In this document: piece after piece, positions 7,995-15,608 of the stretch | Layout: every line of letters begins with the position of its first letter | Numbering within the stretch: the first letter of the stretch is position 1 | NCBI RefSeq assembly: GCF_900089835.1 | Contig: NZ_OANU01000123.1 | Location: 1-64,000, forward strand | Length of the DNA: 64,000 nt | Direction of reading: 5' to 3' | From: Vibrio thalassae | GTDB lineage: Bacteria > Pseudomonadota > Gammaproteobacteria > Enterobacterales > Vibrionaceae | Notes under the pieces: model-generated | Seen by the model: only the letters and a program-made list of their open reading frames with translations | Database searches by the model: none | What the model was told of the DNA's origin: nothing | Position numbers and translations under genes: made by a program

Positions 7995-8625
7995 CCATGA
8001 AAGAATACTCTGTCCAGATAATCATTCGGCATTATCTGAAGTTGAATTGATGGAACAATATGGCAAGTACTTTGGTTCGGATAATTGGGTGACATTTTCT
8101 GGGTGCCCTTCGATAACTTTGACCAAAGTCGGGGCAAATGGGTTTGAGCATTTTGAGAATGGAAGAGAAGCTATTTCAATTGATTCGGGATGTTACATAG
8201 AGTCGTCTCATGTCCCAGCCTTCCCTTCTGGTGTTACTAAACTGACCAGTGTCTCTGTTAACGACAGGCCGTTTGGAAAAATAATCATTGGCAAAGGATG
8301 TGTGCTCCAAGGTACTTCCATCTGTGCCTACGGCAAAGTCTCAATAGGAAACAATGTGATTTTTGGTCCTAATACAGTGATTATGGATTGTAGCGGCCAT
8401 GCGCTTACACGGCGTGGCCATTCGGATGAACTTGATATGCTTGAAGCTGAGCCTGTCACCATTGGAAACGACGTTTGGATCGGTTACGGGTGTATTGTTC
8501 TCCCTGGTGTGAAAATTGGCGACGGTGCAGTTATTGGGGCTGGTAGTGTAGTGACGAAAGACATTCCCGCCAACTGCATGGCTGCTGGCAACCCATGCAC
8601 TGTTAAAAAAATAGAATTAAACTAA
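7987..8625 (+). CDS. Left-handed beta-helix acetyltransferase
   Basis: A 212-residue protein starting at ATG 7987, which overlaps the end of the exporter gene by eight bases and implies translational coupling. The N-terminal third is not recognised. From about 95 on there are hexapeptide repeats ([LIV]GxxxxI), including VSIGNNVIFGPNT, then the loop CSGHALTRRG and the C-terminal set VTIGNDVWIGYGCIVLPGVK, ending GAGSVVTKDIP and GNP. This is the pattern of NodL/WbbJ/CAT-like trimeric acetyltransferases that use acetyl-CoA. The conserved His in SGHAL is the likely base. Coupling to the exporter suggests it acts on the peptide, or on a sugar placed on it, but this is inferred. Confidence 0.8.
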   Translation: MYNHERILCPDNHSALSEVELMEQYGKYFGSDNWVTFSGCPSITLTKVGANGFEHFENGREAISIDSGCYIESSHVPAFPSGVTKLTSVSVNDRPFGKIIIGKGCVLQGTSICAYGKVSIGNNVIFGPNTVIMDCSGHALTRRGHSDELDMLEAEPVTIGNDVWIGYGCIVLPGVKIGDGAVIGAGSVVTKDIPANCMAAGNPCTVKKIELN

Positions 8626-8645
8626 TAGAAAATGGAGCTCAGAAA

Positions 8646-9344
8646 ATGAGGTTAGTTTCCCTCTCGATATTATCACTAGCATTGTTGTCGGGTTGTAGCA
8701 GTACCCCAATTATTTTCATGCCCGAGCACAATGTGACGGTTTCTGGAACGACGCTTGTTTTTGACGGTCCCATATCTGGCGATAGCGTTTTGGAAGCATT
8801 AAGAGTTGTTCGAAACTCTGGTGTAGAGATTGAAAAGCTTAGAATAACTAGCCCTGGCGGTGATGTGCCTTCGGGTATCGAACTTGGGTATTTCATCAAA
8901 GAAAATAATTTGAACGTTGAAGTTGATAAACTTTGTTTTTCTGCATGTGCAAATTATGTCATTCCAGCTGCAAAAACTGTCATAATTAAAGAAGGCTCTC
9001 TTATTGGTTGGCACGGAGGGCCAAGACAGTCAGATGAGCTTTGGTATGCTTCGTCACCCTCGAGTAATAAAGAAGAGTTAATAAAGTTTATATCTCGGCT
9101 ACGCGAAAAAGAAGATGCATTTTTCGAGTACATTAATGTTGACCCAGACATTACAGTCTATGGTCAAACTAGTTCAGAAAAATGTCAACTAACAAAGGAA
9201 ACGCACGGGTGGTACTACTCAATAAGAGATTTGGCTAAAATGGGTGTTCCTAACGTAGTTATAAATGGTGAGCTAGCCTCTTCGATTGAATATCAAGGCG
9301 ATACAATTAATGTTTGTTTGATGCCAGAACTCAAAGGCATATGA
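8646..9344 (+). CDS. ClpP-like serine protease-fold lipoprotein
   Basis: A 232-residue protein with AAAATGG-type spacing behind GGAGCTC. A signal peptide ends in a lipobox LLSGC, making Cys17 the lipid anchor. The mature part has a ClpP/crotonase-like core: ITSPGGD at 68-73, then KLCFSACANY, with Ser99 at the position of the ClpP nucleophile, and GWHGG with His123 as possible catalytic His. This pattern is that of the periplasmic ClpP-like family (COG3904 type). It is the last gene of the cluster, 20 bases after the acetyltransferase. It could clear misfolded peptide, mature it after export, or provide self-protection. None of these is shown by the sequence. Confidence 0.7.
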   Translation: MRLVSLSILSLALLSGCSSTPIIFMPEHNVTVSGTTLVFDGPISGDSVLEALRVVRNSGVEIEKLRITSPGGDVPSGIELGYFIKENNLNVEVDKLCFSACANYVIPAAKTVIIKEGSLIGWHGGPRQSDELWYASSPSSNKEELIKFISRLREKEDAFFEYINVDPDITVYGQTSSEKCQLTKETHGWYYSIRDLAKMGVPNVVINGELASSIEYQGDTINVCLMPELKGI

Positions 9345-9407
9345 AATGTAAAAAACTCTGTGATTAATCATTGTTAGCGCTTGTTTAAAATGGTCCTGTC
9401 TATCAGC

Positions 9408-10360
9408 GTGATCTTTATTACCAATTCGGGACGCCGAGTTAAGTGAGTACAATCACTACCGGGATAACCCCGGCGACCTAACTTGATGCTATGGCCTACG
9501 GTTGGTGTAAAGCTGGTCTGCGACATTCGTGTTGGACACCAATTTAGGATTCTCCATACTTGTGTTTATTCACAGATTTCTAATACTCGATTTTGAGTAA
9601 CTCGTTTTTGTCCGTGCAACCTGAAGTCGTATGAAGCGTTGTTCACCACGATAAGAGTGAACCATCTGTATCACCAGATGACCCTAGGTTCCTGAATAAA
9701 GCAGCGGAACCGACAATGTAACGAAACTCAGGCGTTAGCTGAGTGGGAACGGAATCGTGAGAAGATGTTCCTCCTGAGAACCACAGCTCGGGTGAGTGCT
9801 GGGGAGTCAATATGATGAATGTAATGTGAATCCATTTAAGGCGCGTTATATGATGAAGCAGCGGAAGTGGTTAATACGCTGTAGCCAAAAGGCAACGAGA
9901 GTCGGAAAGAGATTGGACATTACTCTTTCGTGGTCATTGCACTCTCCGCACCATTGTGGGCATCTAAGTTGACATTTTACGCGACATACGGAACAGGGTA
10001 AGCCTGTATATCTCCCTATGGGAAAGCAGCCTGTGAAGGTCGCCGATAGGTATGCAGGTAAAGGAGGTTAGAGAAAGCGAATGCCCTTTTGTAATGAAGG
10101 GGATACAGGTTTATATCTGGCGCGAAAGCGAGCTGACTTCTAACTGGTCTCCCGTTGCGAGATAGCTTGAAGAACTTTATTAAAGGAGAAAAGCAAATGA
10201 TGATTTCGAATGAAATTAGTGCGTCTTCTGACAACGAACCGTGGTTTCTTATTCATTAAGTGGCCATTGGGACAGTTTTAAAGCTTTGTGTGTGTATCGC
10301 AAAGGTAATTGTTACTGGGTGCTTAACGGTGCCTTTGTGGAGGCTTGAGCCGTATGCAGT
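9408..10360 (+). mobile_element. Group II intron remnant, reverse transcriptase deleted and 3' end truncated
   Basis: No intact protein lies between 9345 and 10311. The sequence instead resembles the 5' ribozyme part of a bacterial group II intron. It starts near a GTGAT at 9408 and is dense in short paired segments (for example ACCGGGATAACCCCGG and GGAACAGGGTAAGCCTG). A site AAAGGAG then precedes a start at 10197. Reverse transcriptase coding is reduced to about 20 N-terminal codons (10197-10259, MMISNEISASSDNEPW then unrelated) and about 28 C-terminal codons ending at TGA 10346-10348. The C-terminal end runs directly into GAGCCGTATGCAGT (10347-10360), the first half of a domain V. The second half of domain V and all of domain VI are missing. 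Start position is approximate. Confidence 0.65.
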
Positions 10361-11442
10361 TGGGTCACTGATGGATGAAGTGAATGCGAGTAAGCTTGAT
10401 GAGTCGGAGATTTGTACCAATCTCCTAATCGTTTTTCCTCTGTACTCGTAACATGCCCAGCGATGCTCATAATGGTTGGAAATGACGTATCATTTTCACG
10501 CAGCTCCGTGATGAATCTGTGGCGGAATGAGTAGCAGTCTAGGCCTTTACCTAAACCTAATTGCGATCGTCGTCGCGCAAACCATTTTGACGCGTTGTGC
10601 GAGTAGTAACCATTAACTAGTGGTAATTCAGGGAACAAACGACCTCCGCAGCGAGACTCAACAAAGTCCATGAAACCTAGTCGAATTAACTCAGAGTGTA
10701 TAGGAATTAGACGCACGGAGTTATTGTTCTTGATTCGTTGTCCCTCCATTCCTTCGTTGATCACAATGCAAGGGATGCTATCTATGTGGACAATATCTGT
10801 CGCGAATAGACCGCATACTTCGTTTAGGCGAGTACCAGTGAACCTTAGCATTAGAGGAACCCAGTAGTAATAAGGGTGCAGATACCTATGCTCTAGATAT
10901 TCATCCATGTTGTAGATTAGGTTTAGGTGATCATCATCAAAGGAGTGACGCCTGTTGCTCACTACTTCACGTTTTGTCATTAGCTTGCTAAAAACGTTTT
11001 GGTTTACCTGAGACATCTTGACCCCAAACTCCATGAAGCTTGAGTTACCTTGTATTATTTTCAAACACCTTGCTGTTGAAAGTGTTTCCTTTCCAAGCTC
11101 AAAACCCAAATATATAGCCTCAAAACCTTCGGTGTTAGCAAGCTCTGGAATACGTTTTCTGTTTTTGGGATAGACACTAAGAGCCCTTTTAAAATTTAAG
11201 GCACACTCGTAATCGATCTCATCGAGATATGTGGCTCCAGTCACCTCTTGAAGTAAGGCGACACAGAATCGGGTTTCTCTCGCAGCTTTTTCGCTCTTAC
11301 CACTCTCTAGTTGGATGCGCTCATACTGTTCATAAAGCTTCGCAATAGGGATCCTCTCAAATGGCCTTTCGTGTGAGAGTGCTGTTGGTTGATGCTTCGA
11401 TTTAAACATCGCAAGCGCCAACGGAGACTTTTTCTTGTTCAT
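10312..11442 (-). CDS. Tyrosine recombinase/integrase 1 (C-terminus runs into intron remnant)
   Basis: A 376-residue integrase. ATG at 11442 is chosen because AAGGAAA precedes it; an in-frame TTG further up is weaker. The catalytic part has TGTRLNEVCGL (first Arg), a Lys-bearing turn near KNNNSVRLIPIH, CYSFRHRFITEL (Arg and His of the RxxH box) and IAGH. After IAGH the usual Y-containing end is poorly conserved. WYKSP offers a possible nucleophile Tyr. The last roughly 15 residues (from LHTAQAS) are encoded by the antisense of domain V and the reverse transcriptase tail of the intron remnant. The original C-terminus has therefore been replaced or extended by the rearrangement. It may be inactive. 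It lies on the same strand as integrase 2 and probably belonged to the same or an older island. Confidence 0.75.
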   Translation of the reverse strand: MNKKKSPLALAMFKSKHQPTALSHERPFERIPIAKLYEQYERIQLESGKSEKAARETRFCVALLQEVTGATYLDEIDYECALNFKRALSVYPKNRKRIPELANTEGFEAIYLGFELGKETLSTARCLKIIQGNSSFMEFGVKMSQVNQNVFSKLMTKREVVSNRRHSFDDDHLNLIYNMDEYLEHRYLHPYYYWVPLMLRFTGTRLNEVCGLFATDIVHIDSIPCIVINEGMEGQRIKNNNSVRLIPIHSELIRLGFMDFVESRCGGRLFPELPLVNGYYSHNASKWFARRRSQLGLGKGLDCYSFRHRFITELRENDTSFPTIMSIAGHVTSTEEKRLGDWYKSPTHQAYSHSLHPSVTQLHTAQASTKAPLSTQ

Positions 11443-11754
11443 CGCTTTTCCTTTTCTTTTCGAACTAAACGCTCGTAATAATGAGTTCGTGGTTAATATT
11501 TTAATCACAGAAATCAAACTTAAGGAATAGCCTCAAGCTATTGACTTTGTTGGTTTTTTTGTTGCAGTTAAAAGTGCCAGTTGCATTAGTTTACGTTTTT
11601 TCAACACTATACCAAATGTCAAGTTTTCAGTTTTTTGTGAAAAAAAAACAAAAAAAATCCATTTCGAACTAGTCAGCGATAAGTTTTGTCTCTCAGAACG
11701 CAAAAATTAGGTCGTCTTCGTCTAAAAATGAAGATATTTGTGAACTGGCAGTTT
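11443..11754. other. AT-rich intergenic stretch between the two integrase genes
   Basis: About 310 bases with no credible coding frame. It contains several A and T tracts, for example around 11639-11660, that could bend DNA. No perfect inverted repeat, attachment repeat or terminator was recognised. It should include the promoter of integrase 1, but no clear -35/-10 pair stands out. Confidence 0.5.
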
Positions 11755-13047
11755 TTAGAACCGAAGTTTAGGAACTAAAACAGGCAGCTCTGGAATCTTA
11801 TTGATTGCATCGTATAACAGCTCAATTTCGTGATTTTTACCGTAACGATCGTACGTTATTGATTTAGTCGAGTGCCCAAGTAGAGATGCCGCCACATCAA
11901 CGTTTACCTGTTTATTTTTAAGATTTGTGGCAGTGGTATGGCGAAACGAGTGAAAATCAAACCCGTTACCGAATCCTAGTCGTTTTTTCAATCGCCCAAA
12001 CCATTTACTGGCAAGAGTTCCATACCCATCGCGCTGGAGTGATAACTCGTTGAAGATTCGCCCGCTTTGTTTTTGAAGCACGAACTCAATAAAACCAAGG
12101 TTGAGTAGTTGTTGATGGATTGGAACGGTTCTTTCACTGTTAAGATTTTTAAGTCGTTGGTCTTCGCGGACAGCCCTGATTTGAATACACCATACTTCAT
12201 CTACTTCGACTATATCGTCCGTATAGAGTTGGCATAGCTCGTTTAGCCGAGCTCCTGTGTAGTAAGCGAGAATAGGGAGCCAATACTGATATGTATGCTT
12301 GAATGGCTTTTTGTTGAAGCCTTCATTGCTAAAAATAGTGTATAGGTGCTCCATTGAGTAATGATTTTTGCTATCACGATCTCGTGCGGATTTTCTAAAT
12401 TTTAATGATTTAAATGGGTTAACATCAGTGTATTCATTTTGCATACACCATTCGAAGAATGAAGAGACCTTTTGCATATAATCTTTAACGCTTCCCTCCG
12501 ATAGGCTCGTCCGTCTAAGTTGTTTGTTCAGAGACAATATCTCGGCGTTACTAAGTGATTTGAAATCCTCATTCTTTTTTGCGTTTGAAGGGAAGTGATA
12601 CAGTTGTTGCTGGACTAACTCCGCATCTCGGCGTCGGATCCTTCTAATCGATTTATGACCAAGTAAATCTAGAACAATTCGACATTTTGCTCTTTGTCCT
12701 TCTAGCGTTTTTTCTGAGACAAAGTTAGCTTTGTATTCGCAATACATATCAAGGAGTTTTGCCGTGTCAGGGGCAGAGGCTGGCTTTGATGATGCCGTTA
12801 TAGTTGGTTGAGTACGACCGAGAGCAAAACTGCTATTTTCAGTTTTGCTGTTGCCGTTGATTTGCTTAAGTATCGATAGCTCTATCTCAAGTGCTAACAT
12901 TCGTGCATGAGAAATATCAGTTGTACGTAAAGACCGTTTGAGTTCTCGACGCCCTTCAAACAGTTCTCTTTTGGTTTCTGGTATTTGATAACGAAATTGC
13001 CAAATTCCAGTTTTTGATAGGGATAGATAGCGCATGTTTAGTACCAT
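11755..13047 (-). CDS. Tyrosine recombinase/integrase 2, ssrA-associated
   Basis: A 430-residue site-specific recombinase whose start (ATG 13047, or ATG 13035 giving MRYLSLSKTG) lies about 85 bases from the 3' end of ssrA. The N-terminal part YLSLSKTGIWQFRYQIP is a short arm-type or DUF6538-like domain. It is followed by a SAM-like helical domain (about 100-200) and the catalytic domain. The full active-site set is visible: YTGARLNELCQL (Arg), RLKNLNSERTVPIH (Lys), FHSFRHTTAT (His-x-x-Arg and His), LLGHSTKSITYDRYGK (His and nucleophile Tyr). The position and intact motifs make it the likely integrase that uses the ssrA 3' end as attachment site. It probably moved the peptide cluster in, but the far attachment site is outside the window. 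Confidence 0.9.
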   Translation of the reverse strand: MVLNMRYLSLSKTGIWQFRYQIPETKRELFEGRRELKRSLRTTDISHARMLALEIELSILKQINGNSKTENSSFALGRTQPTITASSKPASAPDTAKLLDMYCEYKANFVSEKTLEGQRAKCRIVLDLLGHKSIRRIRRRDAELVQQQLYHFPSNAKKNEDFKSLSNAEILSLNKQLRRTSLSEGSVKDYMQKVSSFFEWCMQNEYTDVNPFKSLKFRKSARDRDSKNHYSMEHLYTIFSNEGFNKKPFKHTYQYWLPILAYYTGARLNELCQLYTDDIVEVDEVWCIQIRAVREDQRLKNLNSERTVPIHQQLLNLGFIEFVLQKQSGRIFNELSLQRDGYGTLASKWFGRLKKRLGFGNGFDFHSFRHTTATNLKNKQVNVDVAASLLGHSTKSITYDRYGKNHEIELLYDAINKIPELPVLVPKLRF

Positions 13048-13085
13048 TTTTTAGTACCAACAGCCAAGTTTTTGAGAGATAAAAT

Positions 13086-13122
13086 ACAAAAAGGGCGATA
13101 ACTCAGAGAGTTACCGCCCTTT
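13086..13122 (-). terminator. Rho-independent terminator of ssrA
   Basis: Read on the minus strand this is GGGCGGTAACTC, a TCTG loop, then AGTTATCGCCC followed by TTTTTGT, a strong stem with U tract ten bases after the tmRNA 3' end. It lies between ssrA and integrase 2. Depending on the crossover point it may therefore be island DNA supplying a terminator to the host gene. Confidence 0.85.
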
Positions 13123-13131
13123 CCAAACGTT

Positions 13132-13498
13132 TGGTGGAGCTGGCGGGAGTCGAACCCGCGTCCAGAAACCATTCATCATTGGTACTACATGCTTAGTCGA
13201 TCTTTAATTTCACCACCAACCTGCGAACCGACACGCTAGTTAATGGCTAACCTGAATTATAATTCGCCGTTCATCTCTCAGGTGGGAAAATCCGGGCTAG
13301 CGCGTTTGGGTTTGATCCCTCGTTGGTCCCCGTCTTACGTGCGGAAGCTAGGGCGAGAGAGCTCTGAGCAGGTTATTAAGCTGCTAGTGCGTAGTTTTCG
13401 TCGTTTGCGACTATTTTTTTGCGGCTTTTTACGTGGCCAACCGCCCCACGGCATGCACCTCAGACTGCAAAATTCCTGTCGAATCCTAAATCAGCCCC
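13132..13498 (-). ncRNA. ssrA: Transfer-messenger RNA (tmRNA, ssrA)
   Basis: The minus strand reads GGGGCTGATTTAGGATTCGA at the 5' end (13498) and ends with CGGGTTCGACTCCCGCC and the acceptor strand AGCTCCACCA (13132). Both halves of the alanyl acceptor and T arm are therefore present, giving about 367 nucleotides. The tag frame begins at GCA (13408) and encodes ANDENYALAA, then a stop at 13376. tmRNA with SmpB rescues stalled ribosomes and marks the product for proteolysis. The gene is next to smpB. Its 3' end is the boundary of the accessory region. Confidence 0.97.
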
Positions 13499-13565
13499 AA
13501 AGTGTTCCTTGCATAGTACCAGAAAAGCTTACGCTGTCTAGCTCTGCAAGTTTAAGTGGTCACTA

Positions 13566-14051
13566 TTAACGCAAATTACTCTTCATAATTCGTGCTTTAT
13601 CGCGAGCCCAATCTTTTTCTTTTAAATCAGCGCGTTTATCGTGAAGCTTTTTACCTTTGGCGACGCCAACTTTTAGCTTCGCCCAAGAGCGAGACCAGTA
13701 AAGGGCAGTAGCGACCAAAGTCATACCGTCACGGTTAACCAGACCAATCAGTTTGTCCAGTTCACGACGGTGCATCAGCAACTTACGAACGCGAGTCGGT
13801 TCAGCCACAATATGCGTAGAGGCTTGATTAAGTGGGATGATAGACATACCGCTGATGTACGCCTGACCATCACGGATATAGACGTAACTTTCTGCGATAT
13901 TAGCTTTGCCTTGGCGAAGTGATTTTACTTCCCATCCTTGCAGCTCAATTCCAGATTCAATTTCGTCTTCGATGTGATATTCGTGGCGAACTTTTTTGTT
14001 CTGAGCGATGGTATTACTACCCGCTTTTTTCTTTGAATTCTTCTTTACCAT
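13566..14051 (-). CDS. smpB: SsrA-binding protein SmpB
   Basis: A 161-residue protein with the SmpB core from the start: RHEYHIEDEIESGIELQGWEVKSLR (quoted in part: YHIEDEIESGIELQGWEVKS) and IAESYVYIRDGQAYISGM. The basic tail KGKKLHDKRADLKEKDWARD becomes ordered in the ribosomal mRNA channel. SmpB binds the tRNA-like part of tmRNA and delivers it with EF-Tu to stalled ribosomes. It lies 67 bases upstream of ssrA on the same strand. Length is normal for the family and all expected segments are intact. Confidence 0.97.
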   Translation of the reverse strand: MVKKNSKKKAGSNTIAQNKKVRHEYHIEDEIESGIELQGWEVKSLRQGKANIAESYVYIRDGQAYISGMSIIPLNQASTHIVAEPTRVRKLLMHRRELDKLIGLVNRDGMTLVATALYWSRSWAKLKVGVAKGKKLHDKRADLKEKDWARDKARIMKSNLR

Positions 14052-14225
14052 AATGGAGTCATTATAAGGTCTGTTTTTGGATTAAGGAAAGGCTTTTATG
14101 TGCTTGATCGATAAATTCACGACGTTAACACTGCTTGATTATGACGAAACGTAAGGTCGACTAACTTGAGCTAACTCAAGGTAAACAGTAGAATCGAAGA
14201 CAGCCTTTTAAGTTGAGGAATTTTT

Positions 14226-14666
14226 ATGCAACAAGTGACGCGTTCAGCATTAGTGATGTTCAGTGCTGATCAAATGTTTAACTTGGTCAATGATGTTGAC
14301 AGTTACCATGAGTTTTTACCAGGTTGCTCGGGCTCGAGAGTCATTGAGCTGTCGAGTTCAGGAATGGTAGCGTCAGTCGACGTTTCAAAAGCAGGGATCA
14401 GTAAAACATTTACTACAGCGAATACCTTGGTGCAAGGAAGCCAAATTCTTATGGAGCTTGTAGACGGTCCTTTTAAAGCGTTGAAAGGCGTCTGGTCTTT
14501 TATTCCACTTGATGACCAAGCGTGTAAAGTAGAGTTGCAGCTCGAATTTGAGTTTTCTAGCAAAATGATTGAATTAGCATTTGGTAAGATTTTCCACGAT
14601 GTGACTAGCAATATGGTGAGTGCGTTTACTAAGCGTGCTAAAGAGGTGTACACCTATGAGTGTTGA
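14226..14666 (+). CDS. ratA: RatA/PasT, START-domain protein
   Basis: A 146-residue protein of the polyketide-cyclase/START (Coq10-like) family. Typical features are an early VTRSALVMFSADQMFNLVND and YHEFLPGCSGSRV, then a C-terminal helix with AFTKRAKEVY. In E. coli the homologue RatA (YfjG, PasT) has been reported to block 70S association at high level, and the family is linked to ubiquinone binding. ATG 14226 follows TTGAGGAA. The gene overlaps rnfH by 11 bases and is divergent from smpB, the standard arrangement in Vibrio and E. coli. Confidence 0.93.
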   Translation: MQQVTRSALVMFSADQMFNLVNDVDSYHEFLPGCSGSRVIELSSSGMVASVDVSKAGISKTFTTANTLVQGSQILMELVDGPFKALKGVWSFIPLDDQACKVELQLEFEFSSKMIELAFGKIFHDVTSNMVSAFTKRAKEVYTYEC

Positions 14667-15021
14667 TAACCAATTAATCCATGTTGAAGTGGTGTACGCA
14701 TTACCTCATGAGCAACGTATTTTCCAATTGGTGGTGAAGCACGAAACGACGGTTGAAGAGATCATTAAAAAATCAGGTGTTCTTACGGTTTATCCTGAAA
14801 TTGATCTTAATAACAACAAAGTGGGTGTTTTTAGTCGTAATGTAAAATTAGACGCGACGGTTCGTGACAAAGACCGTATTGAGATCTATCGAGCCTTATT
14901 AGCAGATCCCAAAGAAATCCGTCGTAAACGTGCAGAGCAGGCTAAAATGGCCGGAACTGCCGATCCTGTGACAGGTGGTAAGCCTGCGGTACAGAGAAAA
15001 ACAGAGTCGTCATCAAACTAA
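14656..15021 (+). CDS. rnfH: RnfH/RatB family ubiquitin-fold protein
   Basis: A 121-residue protein starting at ATG 14656, inside the end of ratA. The beta-grasp fold is suggested by HVEVVYALPHEQRIFQLVVK, TVEEIIKKSGVL, KVGVFSRNVKLDATVRDKDR and IEIYRALLADPKEIRRKRAE, the hallmark segments of the RnfH family. Its cellular task is not firmly known; the name derives from its link to rnf electron-transfer operons in other bacteria. The upstream in-frame start at 14620 would overlap ratA by 47 bases and is not preferred. Confidence 0.92.
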   Translation: MSVDNQLIHVEVVYALPHEQRIFQLVVKHETTVEEIIKKSGVLTVYPEIDLNNNKVGVFSRNVKLDATVRDKDRIEIYRALLADPKEIRRKRAEQAKMAGTADPVTGGKPAVQRKTESSSN

Positions 15022-15044
15022 TCACGATCTCATCCCGCCTAAAT

Positions 15045-15075
15045 AAAAAAAGCTCGCAAATTGCGAGCTTTTTTT
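15045..15075. terminator. Bidirectional terminator between rnfH and bamE
   Basis: AAGCTCGCAA and TTGCGAGCTT form a ten-base perfect stem with an A run before and a T run after. The hairpin can therefore end transcription of rnfH on the plus strand and bamE on the minus strand. Confidence 0.9.
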
Positions 15076-15078
15076 GTG

Positions 15079-15438
15079 TTAGTTCAAGCTTTCGTAGAAC
15101 TGGTCGCTGGCTTCATAATCGCCAGAGATACTGGTAAGAGTGCCTGTTGAATCAAAATTGGCAACCAGATTACGTTGTACGGGAGCATCGTGGCCTTTCG
15201 TCGCGTGATAGATGTAGTACCACGTGTTTGGGTAGCCATTTTCAATCAGCATCGGTGAACCAAGTACAAAACGAACTTGTTCTTTTGTCATGCCAAAGCG
15301 TAGCTGTTCTACAGCTGATTGCTCAACAAAGTTACCTTGGTTGATATCGATACGATAAACGATTTTTTCGATCACTGAACATCCTGTCAGCATCGTGAAC
15401 GCGAGTGGTAATGCGATCAACCACTTTTTTAATTGCAT
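15079..15438 (-). CDS. bamE: Outer membrane assembly lipoprotein BamE (SmpA)
   Basis: A 119-residue lipoprotein. A signal peptide ends with the lipobox MLTGC (Cys20), followed by IEKIVYRIDINQGNF and the family core MTKEQVRFVLGSPMLIE. The conserved NTWYYIY and AVANFD-like strand come after. BamE belongs to the Bam complex, which folds beta-barrel proteins into the outer membrane with BamA, found at 57546 in this window. Length is normal. It follows recN in transcription, separated by about 170 bases. Confidence 0.95.
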   Translation of the reverse strand: MQLKKWLIALPLAFTMLTGCSVIEKIVYRIDINQGNFVEQSAVEQLRFGMTKEQVRFVLGSPMLIENGYPNTWYYIYHATKGHDAPVQRNLVANFDSTGTLTSISGDYEASDQFYESLN

Positions 15439-15608
15439 AGCTTTAATTTACGACTTTGATTTTTGAGACTGCAAAGATAATAAACAAGGATGAAGCAGAA
15501 GTAAAAACTTGTCTGTCTTAGTTTGTAACTAGAGACGCTATTTTATGAGTTAGCTTACAATCCTTGCTTAAAACAACAATCTGATGGAACTATCAGGAAG
15601 TCTCGTAA

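Noticed and set aside
10016..10234. 72-residue minus-strand frame in the gap after the peptide cluster
   Set aside because: Antisense to the group II intron ribozyme part; no ribosome binding site and no recognisable protein.
1..13131. CRISPR array or integron cassette array
   Set aside because: No regularly spaced repeats were seen; the repeated short stems at 9408-10200 are ribozyme-like and not evenly spaced.
1..13131. Second copy of the ssrA 3' end (far attachment site) within the window
   Set aside because: No repeat of the acceptor/T-arm sequence was found by eye left of 13132, so the island edge must lie outside.
13243..13569. 108-residue frame on the plus strand
   Set aside because: It lies across the tmRNA gene on the opposite strand; the RNA structure explains the sequence.
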